Shown here: positions 1 to 7,313 of the stretch, piece after piece
Layout: each line of letters begins with the position of its first letter
Position numbering within the stretch: the stretch's first letter is position 1
Source: an uncultured Prevotellaceae bacterium
GTDB lineage: Bacteria > Bacteroidota > Bacteroidia > Bacteroidales > Bacteroidaceae
NCBI GenBank assembly: GCA_902762325.1
Contig: CACWNV010000015.1
Span: 1-51,306, forward strand
Direction: 5' to 3'
Length of the DNA: 51,306 bases
The notes under the pieces: generated by a model
What the model was told of the DNA's origin: nothing
Databases searched by the model: none
The model's input: only the letters and a program-made list of their open reading frames with translations
Program-made: the position numbers and the translations under genes

Positions 1-342
1 GAGGAAGTACTTCAAACGTCAAACATCAAACCTTGAAAACTGCGCGAAGCGCACCACTTCCTCCATCAACCGTCATCCTTCACACGTCAAAAACCGCATT
101 TTCCCCGAGGGGGATTAAGATTACAGGCAGGTGGTGGAGCGTAGCGAAACCCCTGTATGTTTGGAGTGAGTGGGTAGGAAGAACCCCAACGGGGTGACAG
201 AGATTCTGTCGTTCCTTCAGAACTTATTCATCTGCGGACTCTATGCAGGGGTTCCGTTTCACTTCACCCCTGCCTGTTTTCTGGTGCACTTTCAGCGCAC
301 TATAAGTAAAATCCAATATTGTTCGATTAAATTAAAACGACT
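1..342. repeat. Repeat-rich non-coding stretch upstream of the smalltalk peptide
   Basis: I see no gene here. The stretch carries several repeats. The 24 bp at 39-62 are an inverted copy (one mismatch) of 463-486. The 19 bp at 76-94 recur directly at 569-587. The segment 123-158 is a long imperfect inverted copy of 243-277, beginning ACAGGCAGG and ending ACCCCTG. A small hairpin, ACCCC-AAC-GGGGT, lies at 183-195. The inverted pair 39-62/463-486 and the direct pair 76-94/569-587 enclose the small gene at 343-438, so the whole 1-605 block may be one repeat-bounded unit. The left end continues outside the window. Confidence 0.6.
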
Positions 343-438
343 ATGAAGAAAGAAACCTGGAAACTGATCTTGCAACTCATCCTTTCGATTATCACGGCTA
401 TTGCCACCACGTTAGGGGTCACGTCGTGCTATATCTGA
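343..438 (+). CDS. Smalltalk family protein (31 aa)
   Basis: A 31-residue open frame starts MKKETWKLILQLILSI and ends VTSCYI. The basic N-terminus followed by one hydrophobic helix (about residues 8-28) and a final TSC matches my memory of the 'smalltalk protein' family of Bacteroides and Prevotella, whose function is unknown. Relatives usually sit beside an HU-like protein and an N-acetylmuramoyl-L-alanine amidase. No amidase follows here; the next gene is pyk on the other strand, so any partner would be outside the window to the left. It could be a membrane peptide or a lipoprotein-like peptide. The family call rests on the sequence pattern alone. Confidence 0.75.
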   Translation: MKKETWKLILQLILSIITAIATTLGVTSCYI

Positions 439-671
439 TGTAGGATGGATGAAGGAGGAGTTAGGAAGTAGTGCGCTTCGCGCAGTCACGAAGGGCTGAT
501 GTATGATGTACTTCACACTTCGAAACATCAACCTCGCCTTCGGCGACCACTTCATACTTCGTAAATCCTCCTTCACACGTCAAAAACACTTCCTACTTCC
601 TTCATAAAAAATGATTGGATTTATTTTCCAAAAATTCGAAGTTTTCTTGACAAAGGGACGAGAACGCTCTC
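439..671. repeat. Non-coding stretch with inverted repeats, smalltalk to pyk
   Basis: No gene is supported here. The stretch holds the second arm of the 24-bp inverted repeat (463-486, containing TGCGCTTCGCGCA), the second copy of the 19-bp direct repeat (569-587), a CGCCTTCGGCG hairpin near 535-545, and an imperfect inverted pair (about 449-473 with 587-606, built on ATGAAGGA and AGGAAGT). The sequence could form a large secondary structure. No clear terminator for the pyk transcript can be picked out. Confidence 0.55.
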
Positions 672-2129
672 CTATTCTATTCGCTGTTCTGCATATTGCG
701 GGAGGTGGAAGAAGTCGATGTTCTCGAAGACGCGCCGGACGGGATTTATCTCCAGGAATGTCGTCCCTGCTGCCAGTCCGAGATTACCGCTGAGGTAGGC
801 AATCTTATCGTCTAAGTCAACGTATCCTTTCTGACGAAGCATGCGAAGGGCGGCAAGGAAGATGTATTCAGGTGACTTTGAGTCGTGCTGATAGATTGGT
901 ATCACGCCATAGCTCAGGTTCAAGAGTCGCTGGGTCTTCTCCCTGTAGCAGATGGCAAGGATGGGTTTCGGACCTCTGAACGAAGCCAGATAACGCACCA
1001 CCTCTCCTGTCATCGAGTCGGCAATGATTCCTGCCACACCCAAACGGCGTGTGGAGTCGATGGCTGCATGGGCGAGGAACTCCTTTTGAGAACAATTCTC
1101 GCTCAGCGGAAGCTCGAAGCCATTCAGACGCTGGCGGTCTCTCTCTGCCTGTTCTGCAATGGTTGACATCGTCTCTACTGCCTCAACGGGATATTTACCT
1201 GTAGCGGTCTCACCGCTGAGCATGAGCGCATCAGTGCGCATATAGATGGCATTGGCTATGTCTGTCACCTCTGCACGTGTCGGACGAGGATTGTTAATCA
1301 TGGAGTGCAGCATCTGAGTTGCCACGATGACCGGCTTTCTCGCCGCCACGCACTTCCGGATGATCTCGCGCTGGATACCGGGGATTCGCTCCAAGGGTAT
1401 CTCTATTCCCAAGTCACCACGGGCTATCATGATACCGTAGGAAGCCTCGATGATCTCGTCGATATTGTCAACGCCTTCCTGGTTCTCAATCTTTGAGATG
1501 ATCTTGATGTCGCTATGGTGTTCATCAAGAATCTCCTGAATGGCATGAACATCTGAAGCCGAGCGGACAAATGAGTGTGCAATGAAGTCTATATCCTGCT
1601 CTATGGCGAATAGGATATTCTTCCTGTCTTTCTCCGTAAGTGCAGGCAGGTCAATGTGTTCTCCGGGTACATTCACGCTTTTCTTTGAACCGAGCGTTCC
1701 GTCGTTCTCTACCCTGGCAACAATCATCGGACCGATATTCTCCATCACGGTCAGATCGAGTGCGCCATCATCAAAGAGGACATGGTCACCCACTTTCACG
1801 TCATTACAGAAGTCAGGATATGACACGTTGATAATGTCATGGGTCGTCTCCATTTCCGGCCGTCCGAAAATCTTCACCACGTCACCTATCTTGTAGTTGA
1901 TGGGACTGGCCACGGCGGTGGTTCTCACCTCGGGTCCTTTCGTGTCAATCAGTATTCCAATGTGGGGAGATACCGAGCGCACGTTCTTAATGACCGTACG
2001 CATCCCCTCCTCAGTGGCATGGGCAGTATTCATGCGCACCACATTCATACCAGCAAAGAAGAGATGACGCAGAAACTCCGTGTCACATCTGAAATCACTG
2101 ATACTACATACAATTTTCGTCTGTTTCAT
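672..2129 (-). CDS. pyk: Pyruvate kinase
   Basis: Transfers phosphate from phosphoenolpyruvate to ADP in the last step of glycolysis; cytosolic. At 485 residues it has the usual length. Visible signatures are TKGPEVRT near residue 65, the catalytic-lysine strand SKIENQEG near 210, and MIARGDLGIEIP near 231-243, followed by VIVATQML and a C-terminal regulatory domain. The start MKQTKIVCSIS fits the family's first strand. Its start codon lies one base after the stop of the upstream nitroreductase gene, so the two are almost certainly cotranscribed from the promoter at 2792-2821. That is an unusual pairing of a glycolytic enzyme with an exported flavoprotein. Confidence 0.96.
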   Translation of the reverse strand: MKQTKIVCSISDFRCDTEFLRHLFFAGMNVVRMNTAHATEEGMRTVIKNVRSVSPHIGILIDTKGPEVRTTAVASPINYKIGDVVKIFGRPEMETTHDIINVSYPDFCNDVKVGDHVLFDDGALDLTVMENIGPMIVARVENDGTLGSKKSVNVPGEHIDLPALTEKDRKNILFAIEQDIDFIAHSFVRSASDVHAIQEILDEHHSDIKIISKIENQEGVDNIDEIIEASYGIMIARGDLGIEIPLERIPGIQREIIRKCVAARKPVIVATQMLHSMINNPRPTRAEVTDIANAIYMRTDALMLSGETATGKYPVEAVETMSTIAEQAERDRQRLNGFELPLSENCSQKEFLAHAAIDSTRRLGVAGIIADSMTGEVVRYLASFRGPKPILAICYREKTQRLLNLSYGVIPIYQHDSKSPEYIFLAALRMLRQKGYVDLDDKIAYLSGNLGLAAGTTFLEINPVRRVFENIDFFHLPQYAEQRIE

Positions 2130-2130
2130 G

Positions 2131-2757
2131 CTATTTTCCTATCGGATGGTTAAGTTCGAGTATTTGATTGTCAATCAGTCCAAGTTCTTTGGCAAGAACC
2201 TCTTTGTTCATTGTCGCACGCGGAACAGTCTTCAGTCCCATCGCGGTGCAGATCAGGCAGATGTTCTCCGACACATATCCTGCATCCATCGCCCCTAACT
2301 CAGCACGGGGAGAGCGGAACTTATTCAAGTCGCTTACCAGAACAAGGCTGACAGGTGCCACGGCAGAAAAAGCCTGGTTGGCAGCCACATCCTTGCGCAG
2401 GTCTTTCGAGGACACTTTAATCAGGGTATTATTCAGGGCATCGTAGCGGAAGGCACCGTCGGAACGGCAGACAAACACGATGACATCCTGAGCATTGATG
2501 GCTGAAGGAGCCGTGATTTTCTTCTCTGCCGGGCGGTTGATGCCGCAGGCAGCCCAAAGGACATTCGACAGCACTTGATCCGACAATGCCTCCTTTGAGT
2601 ATTCGCGTTCCGAACGCCTGTTCTTCAGCACAGCCACGAGCGTCGCCTTCCCCCCGTTATTGTCATCCCACTTCGGTTGCGGCAGACGAATCACATCCTG
2701 TGCAAACGCTCCTGCTCCAATCATCAGGGCTATTGCTATTGCATAAAATCTTTTCAT
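2131..2757 (-). CDS. Exported SagB/ThcOx-type nitroreductase family protein
   Basis: A 208-residue protein with a clear signal peptide (MKRFYAIAIALMIGAGAFAQ) and a nitroreductase-like FMN fold: KNRRSEREYSKEALS is the N-terminal FMN-contact region, TAPSAINAQ is the Ser-Ala-N motif typical of SagB-type members, and GYVSENICLICTAMGLKT is the helix before the active site. The likely role is an FMN-dependent oxidoreductase in the periplasm; the substrate is unknown. It is the first gene of a two-gene unit with pyk. Export of this fold is common in Bacteroidota but poorly understood. Confidence 0.85.
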   Translation of the reverse strand: MKRFYAIAIALMIGAGAFAQDVIRLPQPKWDDNNGGKATLVAVLKNRRSEREYSKEALSDQVLSNVLWAACGINRPAEKKITAPSAINAQDVIVFVCRSDGAFRYDALNNTLIKVSSKDLRKDVAANQAFSAVAPVSLVLVSDLNKFRSPRAELGAMDAGYVSENICLICTAMGLKTVPRATMNKEVLAKELGLIDNQILELNHPIGK

Positions 2758-2791
2758 AATAGGCTATAAATAAATGAGTTCAACAGATATG

Positions 2792-2821
2792 CAAAGATAC
2801 ACAAAAATAGAAAACCCTCAA
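2792..2821 (-). promoter_or_regulatory. Promoter of the nitroreductase-pyk unit
   Basis: On the minus strand a -7 box TATCTTTG (2799-2792) lies 19 nt from a TTG (2821-2819), matching the Bacteroidota sigma factor pattern. The leader to the start codon at 2757 is about 30 nt. Confidence 0.7.
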
Positions 2822-2913
2822 GTAATCATGCCTTTTTTAACATTAAATAATGCCTCGGTCTCTGATGGAGAAGATAACAGACTGACAGATAAGTTATTTT
2901 TTTGAGAATTCTC

Positions 2914-2944
2914 TTGTTTTTACTGAAAAATATATTTATCTTTG
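2914..2944 (+). promoter_or_regulatory. Promoter of the DUF4332 gene
   Basis: TTG at 2914-2916, then 20 nt, then TATCTTTG at 2937-2944. This fits the Bacteroidota housekeeping promoter. The leader to the ATG at 2987 is about 37 nt. Confidence 0.7.
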
Positions 2945-2986
2945 CGAAAGCAAAAGAAACCAATGTTTAACTAAAAACAAATAATT

Positions 2987-3394
2987 ATGGCTTACAAAAT
3001 TATTGACATCGAAGGTATAGGTGAAGTTTACGGCAAAAAGCTTGTTGATGCCGGCATTAACACAGTAGATGCCCTTCTGGAGAAATGCGCAAAGCCCGCA
3101 GGCCGCAAAGCTCTGGCAGAAGAGACGGGAATCAGTCCTAAGCTCATTCTGACGTGGACGAACCATGCCGACCTTATGCGTATCAACGGTGTAGGTCCTC
3201 AGTTCTCAGAGCTGTTAGAGGCAGCCGGCGTAGATACCGTGAAGGAATTCCGCCACAGAGTACCCGCCAACCTACAGCCGAAACTGGAGGAGATTAACAA
3301 CGAAAAGAATCTGGTGAACCGTGTTCCCAGCCTGAAGGAAGTAGAGAACATGATTCAGCAGGCGAAGGAATTGCCACCGGTAATGGAGTATTAA
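2987..3394 (+). CDS. DUF4332 helix-hairpin-helix protein
   Basis: A 135-residue cytosolic protein with two helix-hairpin-helix-like units: IEGIGEVYGKKLVDAGI near residues 8-24 and INGVGPQFSELLEAAGV near 65-81. This is the layout of DUF4332 proteins, which resemble the non-specific DNA-binding HhH modules of polymerases and repair enzymes. A role in DNA or nucleic-acid binding is therefore likely, but no reaction can be assigned. It stands alone, with its own promoter and a strong terminator just after the stop. Confidence 0.85.
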   Translation: MAYKIIDIEGIGEVYGKKLVDAGINTVDALLEKCAKPAGRKALAEETGISPKLILTWTNHADLMRINGVGPQFSELLEAAGVDTVKEFRHRVPANLQPKLEEINNEKNLVNRVPSLKEVENMIQQAKELPPVMEY

Positions 3395-3410
3395 ATTCTT
3401 TACAACCACA

Positions 3411-3446
3411 AAAGGAGGAAAGAGCGGAATCTTTCCTCCTTTTTTC
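3411..3446 (+). terminator. Rho-independent terminator after the DUF4332 gene
   Basis: A perfect 13-bp stem (AAAGGAGGAAAGA at 3411-3423 with its complement at 3430-3442) has a 6-nt loop and is followed by a T run. Confidence 0.9.
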
Positions 3447-3550
3447 TTGCATTTCCGATAATAGGCTGAAAATTAAGTAGTTCTGTCAATAAATAAGGGC
3501 TGTTTGTGCAAAAAAAACCAAATAAATTTTTTAATCACACGAAAAACTTG

Positions 3551-3558
3551 TATCTTTG
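3551..3558 (+). promoter_or_regulatory. Promoter -7 box for HU and RNase G
   Basis: TATCTTTG lies 54 nt before the HU start codon, with a T-rich stretch instead of a clear TTTG at the -33 position. No further promoter is visible before the RNase G gene, so it may serve the whole HU / 29-aa peptide / RNase G set. Confidence 0.6.
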
Positions 3559-3612
3559 CAATCCAAAGTGACAAGAAAGTAAAATTATCTAACAATAAAT
3601 ATTTAAAACGTA

Positions 3613-3894
3613 ATGACAAAAGCTGATATCATCAACGAATTGGCAGAGAATACAGGACTTCAGAAGCGTGAGGTTGCCATCGTTGTAGAGAATTTCATGG
3701 AGGCTATCAAGAACAGCCTGCTAAATAAGAAAGAGAATGTTTACCTTCGCGGTTTTGGAAGTTTCATCATCAAGCACAGAGCAGCCAAGACAGCCCGCAA
3801 CATTCAGAAGAACACCACTATCACGATTGCAGCTCACGACTTACCCAGCTTCAAGCCTGCCAAGAGTTTTGTCGAGAAGATGAAAGAGGAGTAA
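3613..3894 (+). CDS. HU/IHF family DNA-binding protein
   Basis: A 93-residue histone-like protein that bends DNA and organises the nucleoid as a dimer. It starts MTKADIINELAENTGL, then the dimerisation helices, then VYLRGFGSFIIKHRAAKTARN, the GFG(S/T)F turn leading into the DNA-grasping arm, and ends with SFKPAKSFVEKM. The arm has TTITIAAHDLPSFKP, where the usual proline-containing tip is modified. It heads a group with the tiny basic peptide and RNase G, an order I recall from other Bacteroidota, which links it to RNA and ribosome functions. Confidence 0.93.
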   Translation: MTKADIINELAENTGLQKREVAIVVENFMEAIKNSLLNKKENVYLRGFGSFIIKHRAAKTARNIQKNTTITIAAHDLPSFKPAKSFVEKMKEE

Positions 3895-3962
3895 GGCTTC
3901 TTACGAATCATTTCCGCAAATCAGATTACACATTATTATATAATATTTAAAACAAACAAACT

Positions 3963-4052
3963 ATGCCAAACGGTAAAAAGAAAAAAGGTCACAAGATGGC
4001 CACGCACAAGCGTAAAAAGAGATTAAGAAAGAACAGACATAAGAGCAAATAA
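3963..4052 (+). CDS. AURKAIP1/COX24-domain basic peptide (29 aa), probable small-subunit ribosomal protein
   Basis: A very short gene encodes MPNGKKKKGHKMATHKRKKR followed by LRKNRHKSK. Sixteen of the 29 residues are Lys or Arg. The pattern KMATHKRKKRLRKNRH matches the COX24 C-terminal domain, found in the mitochondrial small-subunit protein mS38 and in tiny actinobacterial ribosomal proteins (bS22). I infer that it binds 16S rRNA; this is from family knowledge, not shown here. It lies 68 nt after HU and 72 nt before the RNase G gene, separated from the latter by a strong hairpin. Confidence 0.8.
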   Translation: MPNGKKKKGHKMATHKRKKRLRKNRHKSK

Positions 4053-4064
4053 GCGTACTGTTCT

Positions 4065-4095
4065 AAGTGTTGGGTGAAGGGTCCACCCAACACTT
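4065..4095 (+). promoter_or_regulatory. Hairpin in the RNase G leader
   Basis: A perfect 12-bp stem (AAGTGTTGGGTG at 4065-4076 with 4084-4095) closes a 7-nt loop and ends 29 nt before the RNase G start codon. It lacks a T run, so it is not a classic terminator. It may be an RNase processing or autoregulation site, or a stabiliser of the 3' end of the upstream mRNA. Confidence 0.7.
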
Positions 4096-4124
4096 GTCAC
4101 CTAAAAAAGTAGTAAAAAAAGGAA

Positions 4125-5699
4125 ATGACCAGCGAAGTTGTAATTGATGTTCAAGAGAAAGAGATTTCGATTGCCCTGCTGGAGGATCAGAAACTGGTAG
4201 AATATCAGAATGAACCCCGTTCAGCATCTTTCTCCGTCGGAAACATCTACATTGCGAAGGTGAAAAAGCTCATGCCAGGACTTAATGCCTGCTTTGTAGA
4301 TGTAGGATATGAACGCGATGCCTTTCTTCACTATCTTGACTTAGGAGGCCAATTCAGTTCTTTCGAGAAATACCTGAAACAGGTACAGAGCGACAGGAAA
4401 AAACTATACCCCTTCAGCAAGGCATACCAGCTTCCCGAACTGAAAAAGGACGGAAGCGTCCAGAACACGCTAAGTGTCGGACAGGAGGTGCTTGTGCAGA
4501 TTGTAAAGGAACCCATCTCAACCAAAGGACCGCGCCTATCCGGCGAGATTTCATTTGCGGGGCGTTATCTGGTCTTAATTCCTTTCAATGACAAGGTATC
4601 AGTTTCTTCCAAGATTAAAAGCGGAGAGGAACGTGCCCGACTGAAACAACTCATTCACAGCATCCGACCAAAGAACTGCGGTGTCATTGTACGCACTGTA
4701 GCAGAAGGAAAAAGAGTTGCTGAATTAGACACTGAACTGAAGATTCTGTACAAGCGGTGGGAGGACGCTATTACAAAGGTACAGAAGACTCAACAGCGTC
4801 CACAACTGGTTTTCGAGGAGACGGGGCGTGCGGTAGCGTTACTGCGCGACTTATTCAACCCCACTTACGAGAGCATTCACATCAATGATGAATCTGTCTA
4901 TCATGAGGTGAAAGACTATGTCTCACTAATAGCCCCTGAAAAGGCGGGCATAGTAAAGCTCTTCACAGGAAAGCTCCCTATCTTCGACAGCTATAATGTG
5001 ACCAAACAGCTCAAGTCTGGTTTCGGCAAGACGGTGAATTACAAGCATGGTGCTTACCTGATTATTGAGCACACGGAAGCGATGCATGTGATTGATGTGA
5101 ACAGCGGTACACGTGCGAAGAAAACTAACGGACAGGAACAAAACGCATTAGAGACAAACCTTGGAGCCGCAGATGAAATAGCACGGCAGTTGCGTTTGCG
5201 CGACATGGGTGGTATCATCGTCATCGACTTCATCGACATGAATCTCGCAGAGGACCGTCAGATGCTATATGAGCGGATGTGTAAGAACATGCAACAAGAT
5301 CGTGCTCGCCACAACATCCTTCCATTAAGCAAGTTCGGCCTTATGCAGATCACTCGACAGCGTGTCCGTCCGGCAATGGATGTAAATGTAGAAGAGACTT
5401 GTCCCTCATGTTTTGGAAAGGGAACGATTAAGTCGAGTTTCCTGTTTACAGATCAGTTAGAAGGAAAAATTGACCGATTAGTCAATAAGATTGGCATTAA
5501 GAGATTCTACTTGCACGTCCATCCCTACATCGCTGCCTATATCAACAAAGGCGTTTTTTCGCTAAAGAGGAAGTGGCAGCTGAAATATGGACTTGGAGTG
5601 CATGTGATTCCATCTCAGAAACTTGCTTTTTTGCAATATGAGTTTTACGACCCTGATAAACATTTCATTGACATGAAAGAAGAGATGGAGACGAAATAA
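4125..5699 (+). CDS. rng: Ribonuclease E/G family endoribonuclease
   Basis: Cleaves single-stranded RNA in rRNA maturation and mRNA decay. At 524 residues it is the size of RNase G and lacks the RNase E scaffold tail. Order of parts: a short N-terminal segment, an S1 RNA-binding domain from about residue 35 (VGNIYIAKVKKLMPGLNACFVDVGYERDAFLH), the 5' sensor, the DNase-I-like catalytic part with metal-binding aspartates in VIDVNSGT (about 322) and IIVIDFIDM (about 363), and the zinc-link motif CPSCFGKG (about 426). It is the last gene of its group and is followed by a terminator. Confidence 0.95.
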   Translation: MTSEVVIDVQEKEISIALLEDQKLVEYQNEPRSASFSVGNIYIAKVKKLMPGLNACFVDVGYERDAFLHYLDLGGQFSSFEKYLKQVQSDRKKLYPFSKAYQLPELKKDGSVQNTLSVGQEVLVQIVKEPISTKGPRLSGEISFAGRYLVLIPFNDKVSVSSKIKSGEERARLKQLIHSIRPKNCGVIVRTVAEGKRVAELDTELKILYKRWEDAITKVQKTQQRPQLVFEETGRAVALLRDLFNPTYESIHINDESVYHEVKDYVSLIAPEKAGIVKLFTGKLPIFDSYNVTKQLKSGFGKTVNYKHGAYLIIEHTEAMHVIDVNSGTRAKKTNGQEQNALETNLGAADEIARQLRLRDMGGIIVIDFIDMNLAEDRQMLYERMCKNMQQDRARHNILPLSKFGLMQITRQRVRPAMDVNVEETCPSCFGKGTIKSSFLFTDQLEGKIDRLVNKIGIKRFYLHVHPYIAAYINKGVFSLKRKWQLKYGLGVHVIPSQKLAFLQYEFYDPDKHFIDMKEEMETK

Positions 5700-5700
5700 A

Positions 5701-5744
5701 GAAAGCCCGGAAAGCAATAACAGATGCTTCCCGGGTTTTCTTTT
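5701..5744 (+). terminator. Terminator after rng
   Basis: GAAAGCCCGG...AAAGC pairs with GCTT..CCGGGTTTTC, followed by more T residues. It lies between the convergent rng and MATE genes and probably works for both strands. Confidence 0.8.
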
Positions 5745-5753
5745 GCCTGTATT

Positions 5754-7127
5754 TCATCCTTTAATCCTTATTCTCCGGAAAAGCAGATGCTGAACGATTC
5801 CCCGTAAAGCAAGAAAGACTATCAGCGAGAGCCACAAAGCATGATTTGCCATGAAGGGGGAAAGAAGATAATAAAGGGTGAAGAACACCAGAGAGGCTAT
5901 CAGACAAGCGATAAGCATTCCGCGCGTTTCCGTGATACCGATAAAGATACCGTCATAGATAAAGGCTGCCACACCTGCTACCGGTATCAGCAATGCCCAG
6001 GAGAAATAGTTAAGCGATGCCTCCACGACATTCCCGCTATCCGTCAATAATGATAAGAAGCCGACTCCTCCCATTGCATAGACCGCCGTAAAGAGTATCG
6101 TGATTCCCCCACCCCATAGGAAAAGATGGTGCCACACCTTCCGAAGCGAAGCATCATCATTTGCTCCATAATACTTTCCGGCAAGTGCCTCACCGGCAAA
6201 GGCAAAACCGTCCATCACATACGAGAATAACGTGAAGAACGTCATCAACAGGGTGTTCACCGACAGAATCAAGTCGCCCTGACGAGCGCCGGCAGACGTA
6301 AAGAAGAGATTCACAGCCACAAGGCAGAATGTACGGAAGAAGAGATCTCCGTTCACGCGAAGTTCACGACGTGAAACCATGCGTATTCTATCGGCGGTTT
6401 TCTTCAGCGCCCATCCATATTTCCTTTTCAGCATTATGACCGCCCAAAGAGCGCCACACCACTGGGCAACAAGTGTACCAAGGGCAACGCCTTCTATCTT
6501 CATGCCGAACACGATGACAAACAACAGGGACATGGCAATGTTCACAAGATTCTGCATCACCGAGACAATCATTGGCGTACGCGTGTCCTGCATACCGATA
6601 AACCAACCAGTCAGCACATAAAGACTAAGCATTGCCGGAGCACCCCATATACAGATGTGGAAATAAACCCTGACGAGTTCATCAACCTCAGCCGACGGTC
6701 CCATCAACCATAGCATGAGCCACTGAAGCGGGACTTGCAATAATAACATTGCCAAAGCAATCATCCAGGCAAAGCGCATGGAGGAATGAAGCGTCGTTCT
6801 CAGCCCTTCCTGGGATTTGTAGATGACGGACTGTTCATCGGTCGTTCCCGACTTGTCCGATGACAATTCCATCTGCATCTTTTCCCCTTTGCCATACGCC
6901 TGTGCCGTCATTCCACTCGTACCCATGCGAAGGAAGCCGCAAAGCCAGTACATCACATTGAAAATCATTGTTCCAACAGAAATTGCAGCAATATAGGTCT
7001 CGTTACCGATATGGCCCACAATAGCCAAATCGACAAGTCCTAACAAGGGTACCGTAATGTTCGTGATGATAGACGGTACGGCAAGCTGCAAGATTTCCCT
7101 GTTCGTATTTACCAATGATCTTCCCAT
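5754..7127 (-). CDS. MATE family efflux transporter (DinF-like)
   Basis: A 457-residue inner-membrane protein of the multidrug and toxin extrusion family, which exports cationic drugs or metabolites using an ion gradient. The start NREILQLAVPSIITNITVPLLGLVDLAIVGHIG is typical of the DinF branch, and about 12 hydrophobic segments follow. An unusual hydrophilic insertion of about 30 residues (MELSSDKSGTTDEQSVIYK, near residue 80) sits between helices 2 and 3. Transcribed alone toward rng, from a -7 box at 7186-7193. The substrate cannot be deduced. Confidence 0.92.
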   Translation of the reverse strand: MGRSLVNTNREILQLAVPSIITNITVPLLGLVDLAIVGHIGNETYIAAISVGTMIFNVMYWLCGFLRMGTSGMTAQAYGKGEKMQMELSSDKSGTTDEQSVIYKSQEGLRTTLHSSMRFAWMIALAMLLLQVPLQWLMLWLMGPSAEVDELVRVYFHICIWGAPAMLSLYVLTGWFIGMQDTRTPMIVSVMQNLVNIAMSLLFVIVFGMKIEGVALGTLVAQWCGALWAVIMLKRKYGWALKKTADRIRMVSRRELRVNGDLFFRTFCLVAVNLFFTSAGARQGDLILSVNTLLMTFFTLFSYVMDGFAFAGEALAGKYYGANDDASLRKVWHHLFLWGGGITILFTAVYAMGGVGFLSLLTDSGNVVEASLNYFSWALLIPVAGVAAFIYDGIFIGITETRGMLIACLIASLVFFTLYYLLSPFMANHALWLSLIVFLALRGIVQHLLFRRIRIKG

Positions 7128-7185
7128 CTCTTTCCTTTCTCACAGATGATTCTTTTCCACCTGCTACTCTTTTTCTAATCAGATA

Positions 7186-7193
7186 CAAAGGTA
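7186..7193 (-). promoter_or_regulatory. Promoter -7 box for the MATE gene
   Basis: CAAAGGTA on the plus strand reads TACCTTTG on the minus strand, about 59 nt before the start codon. The -33 spacing is poor (CAA at 7210-7212). Confidence 0.5.
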
Positions 7194-7238
7194 CTAATAA
7201 TCCCCGAAACAATAGTAAACTCTGTTTACAAATTAAAG

Positions 7239-7270
7239 ATGCAAAGAAATTGCAAACCGTTGTCCTTGGC
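7239..7270 (+). promoter_or_regulatory. 32-bp upstream element, copy 1 (candidate operator)
   Basis: This segment (ATGCAAAG, then GCAAAC, ending CTTGGC) matches 8365-8396 at 24 of 32 positions. It ends exactly 18 nt before the TATCTTTG box in both places. It overlaps the -33 TTG and probably holds an operator. A separate perfect palindrome, GTAAAC-TCT-GTTTAC, lies just upstream at 7215-7229. Confidence 0.65.
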
Positions 7271-7296
7271 TTTTTGGTCGGGAAATCATATCTTTG
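7266..7296 (+). promoter_or_regulatory. Promoter of the membrane regulator gene
   Basis: TTG (7266-7268), 20 nt, TATCTTTG (7289-7296). The box is followed 17 nt later by the ATG at 7314, so the untranslated leader is about 10 nt or less. The short leader supports the start at 7314 over the upstream in-frame ATG at 7239, which lies before the promoter. Confidence 0.75.
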
Positions 7297-7313
7297 CAAA
7301 TAAATCGTCAACT

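Noticed and set aside
611-793. 60-codon open frame on the plus strand
   Set aside because: Its second half overlaps the 3' end of pyk in antisense and it has no protein-like features.
7239-7313. Longer N-terminus for the membrane regulator from the ATG at 7239
   Set aside because: That ATG lies upstream of the promoter -33 and -7 boxes, and the lipoprotein signal begins only at 7314.
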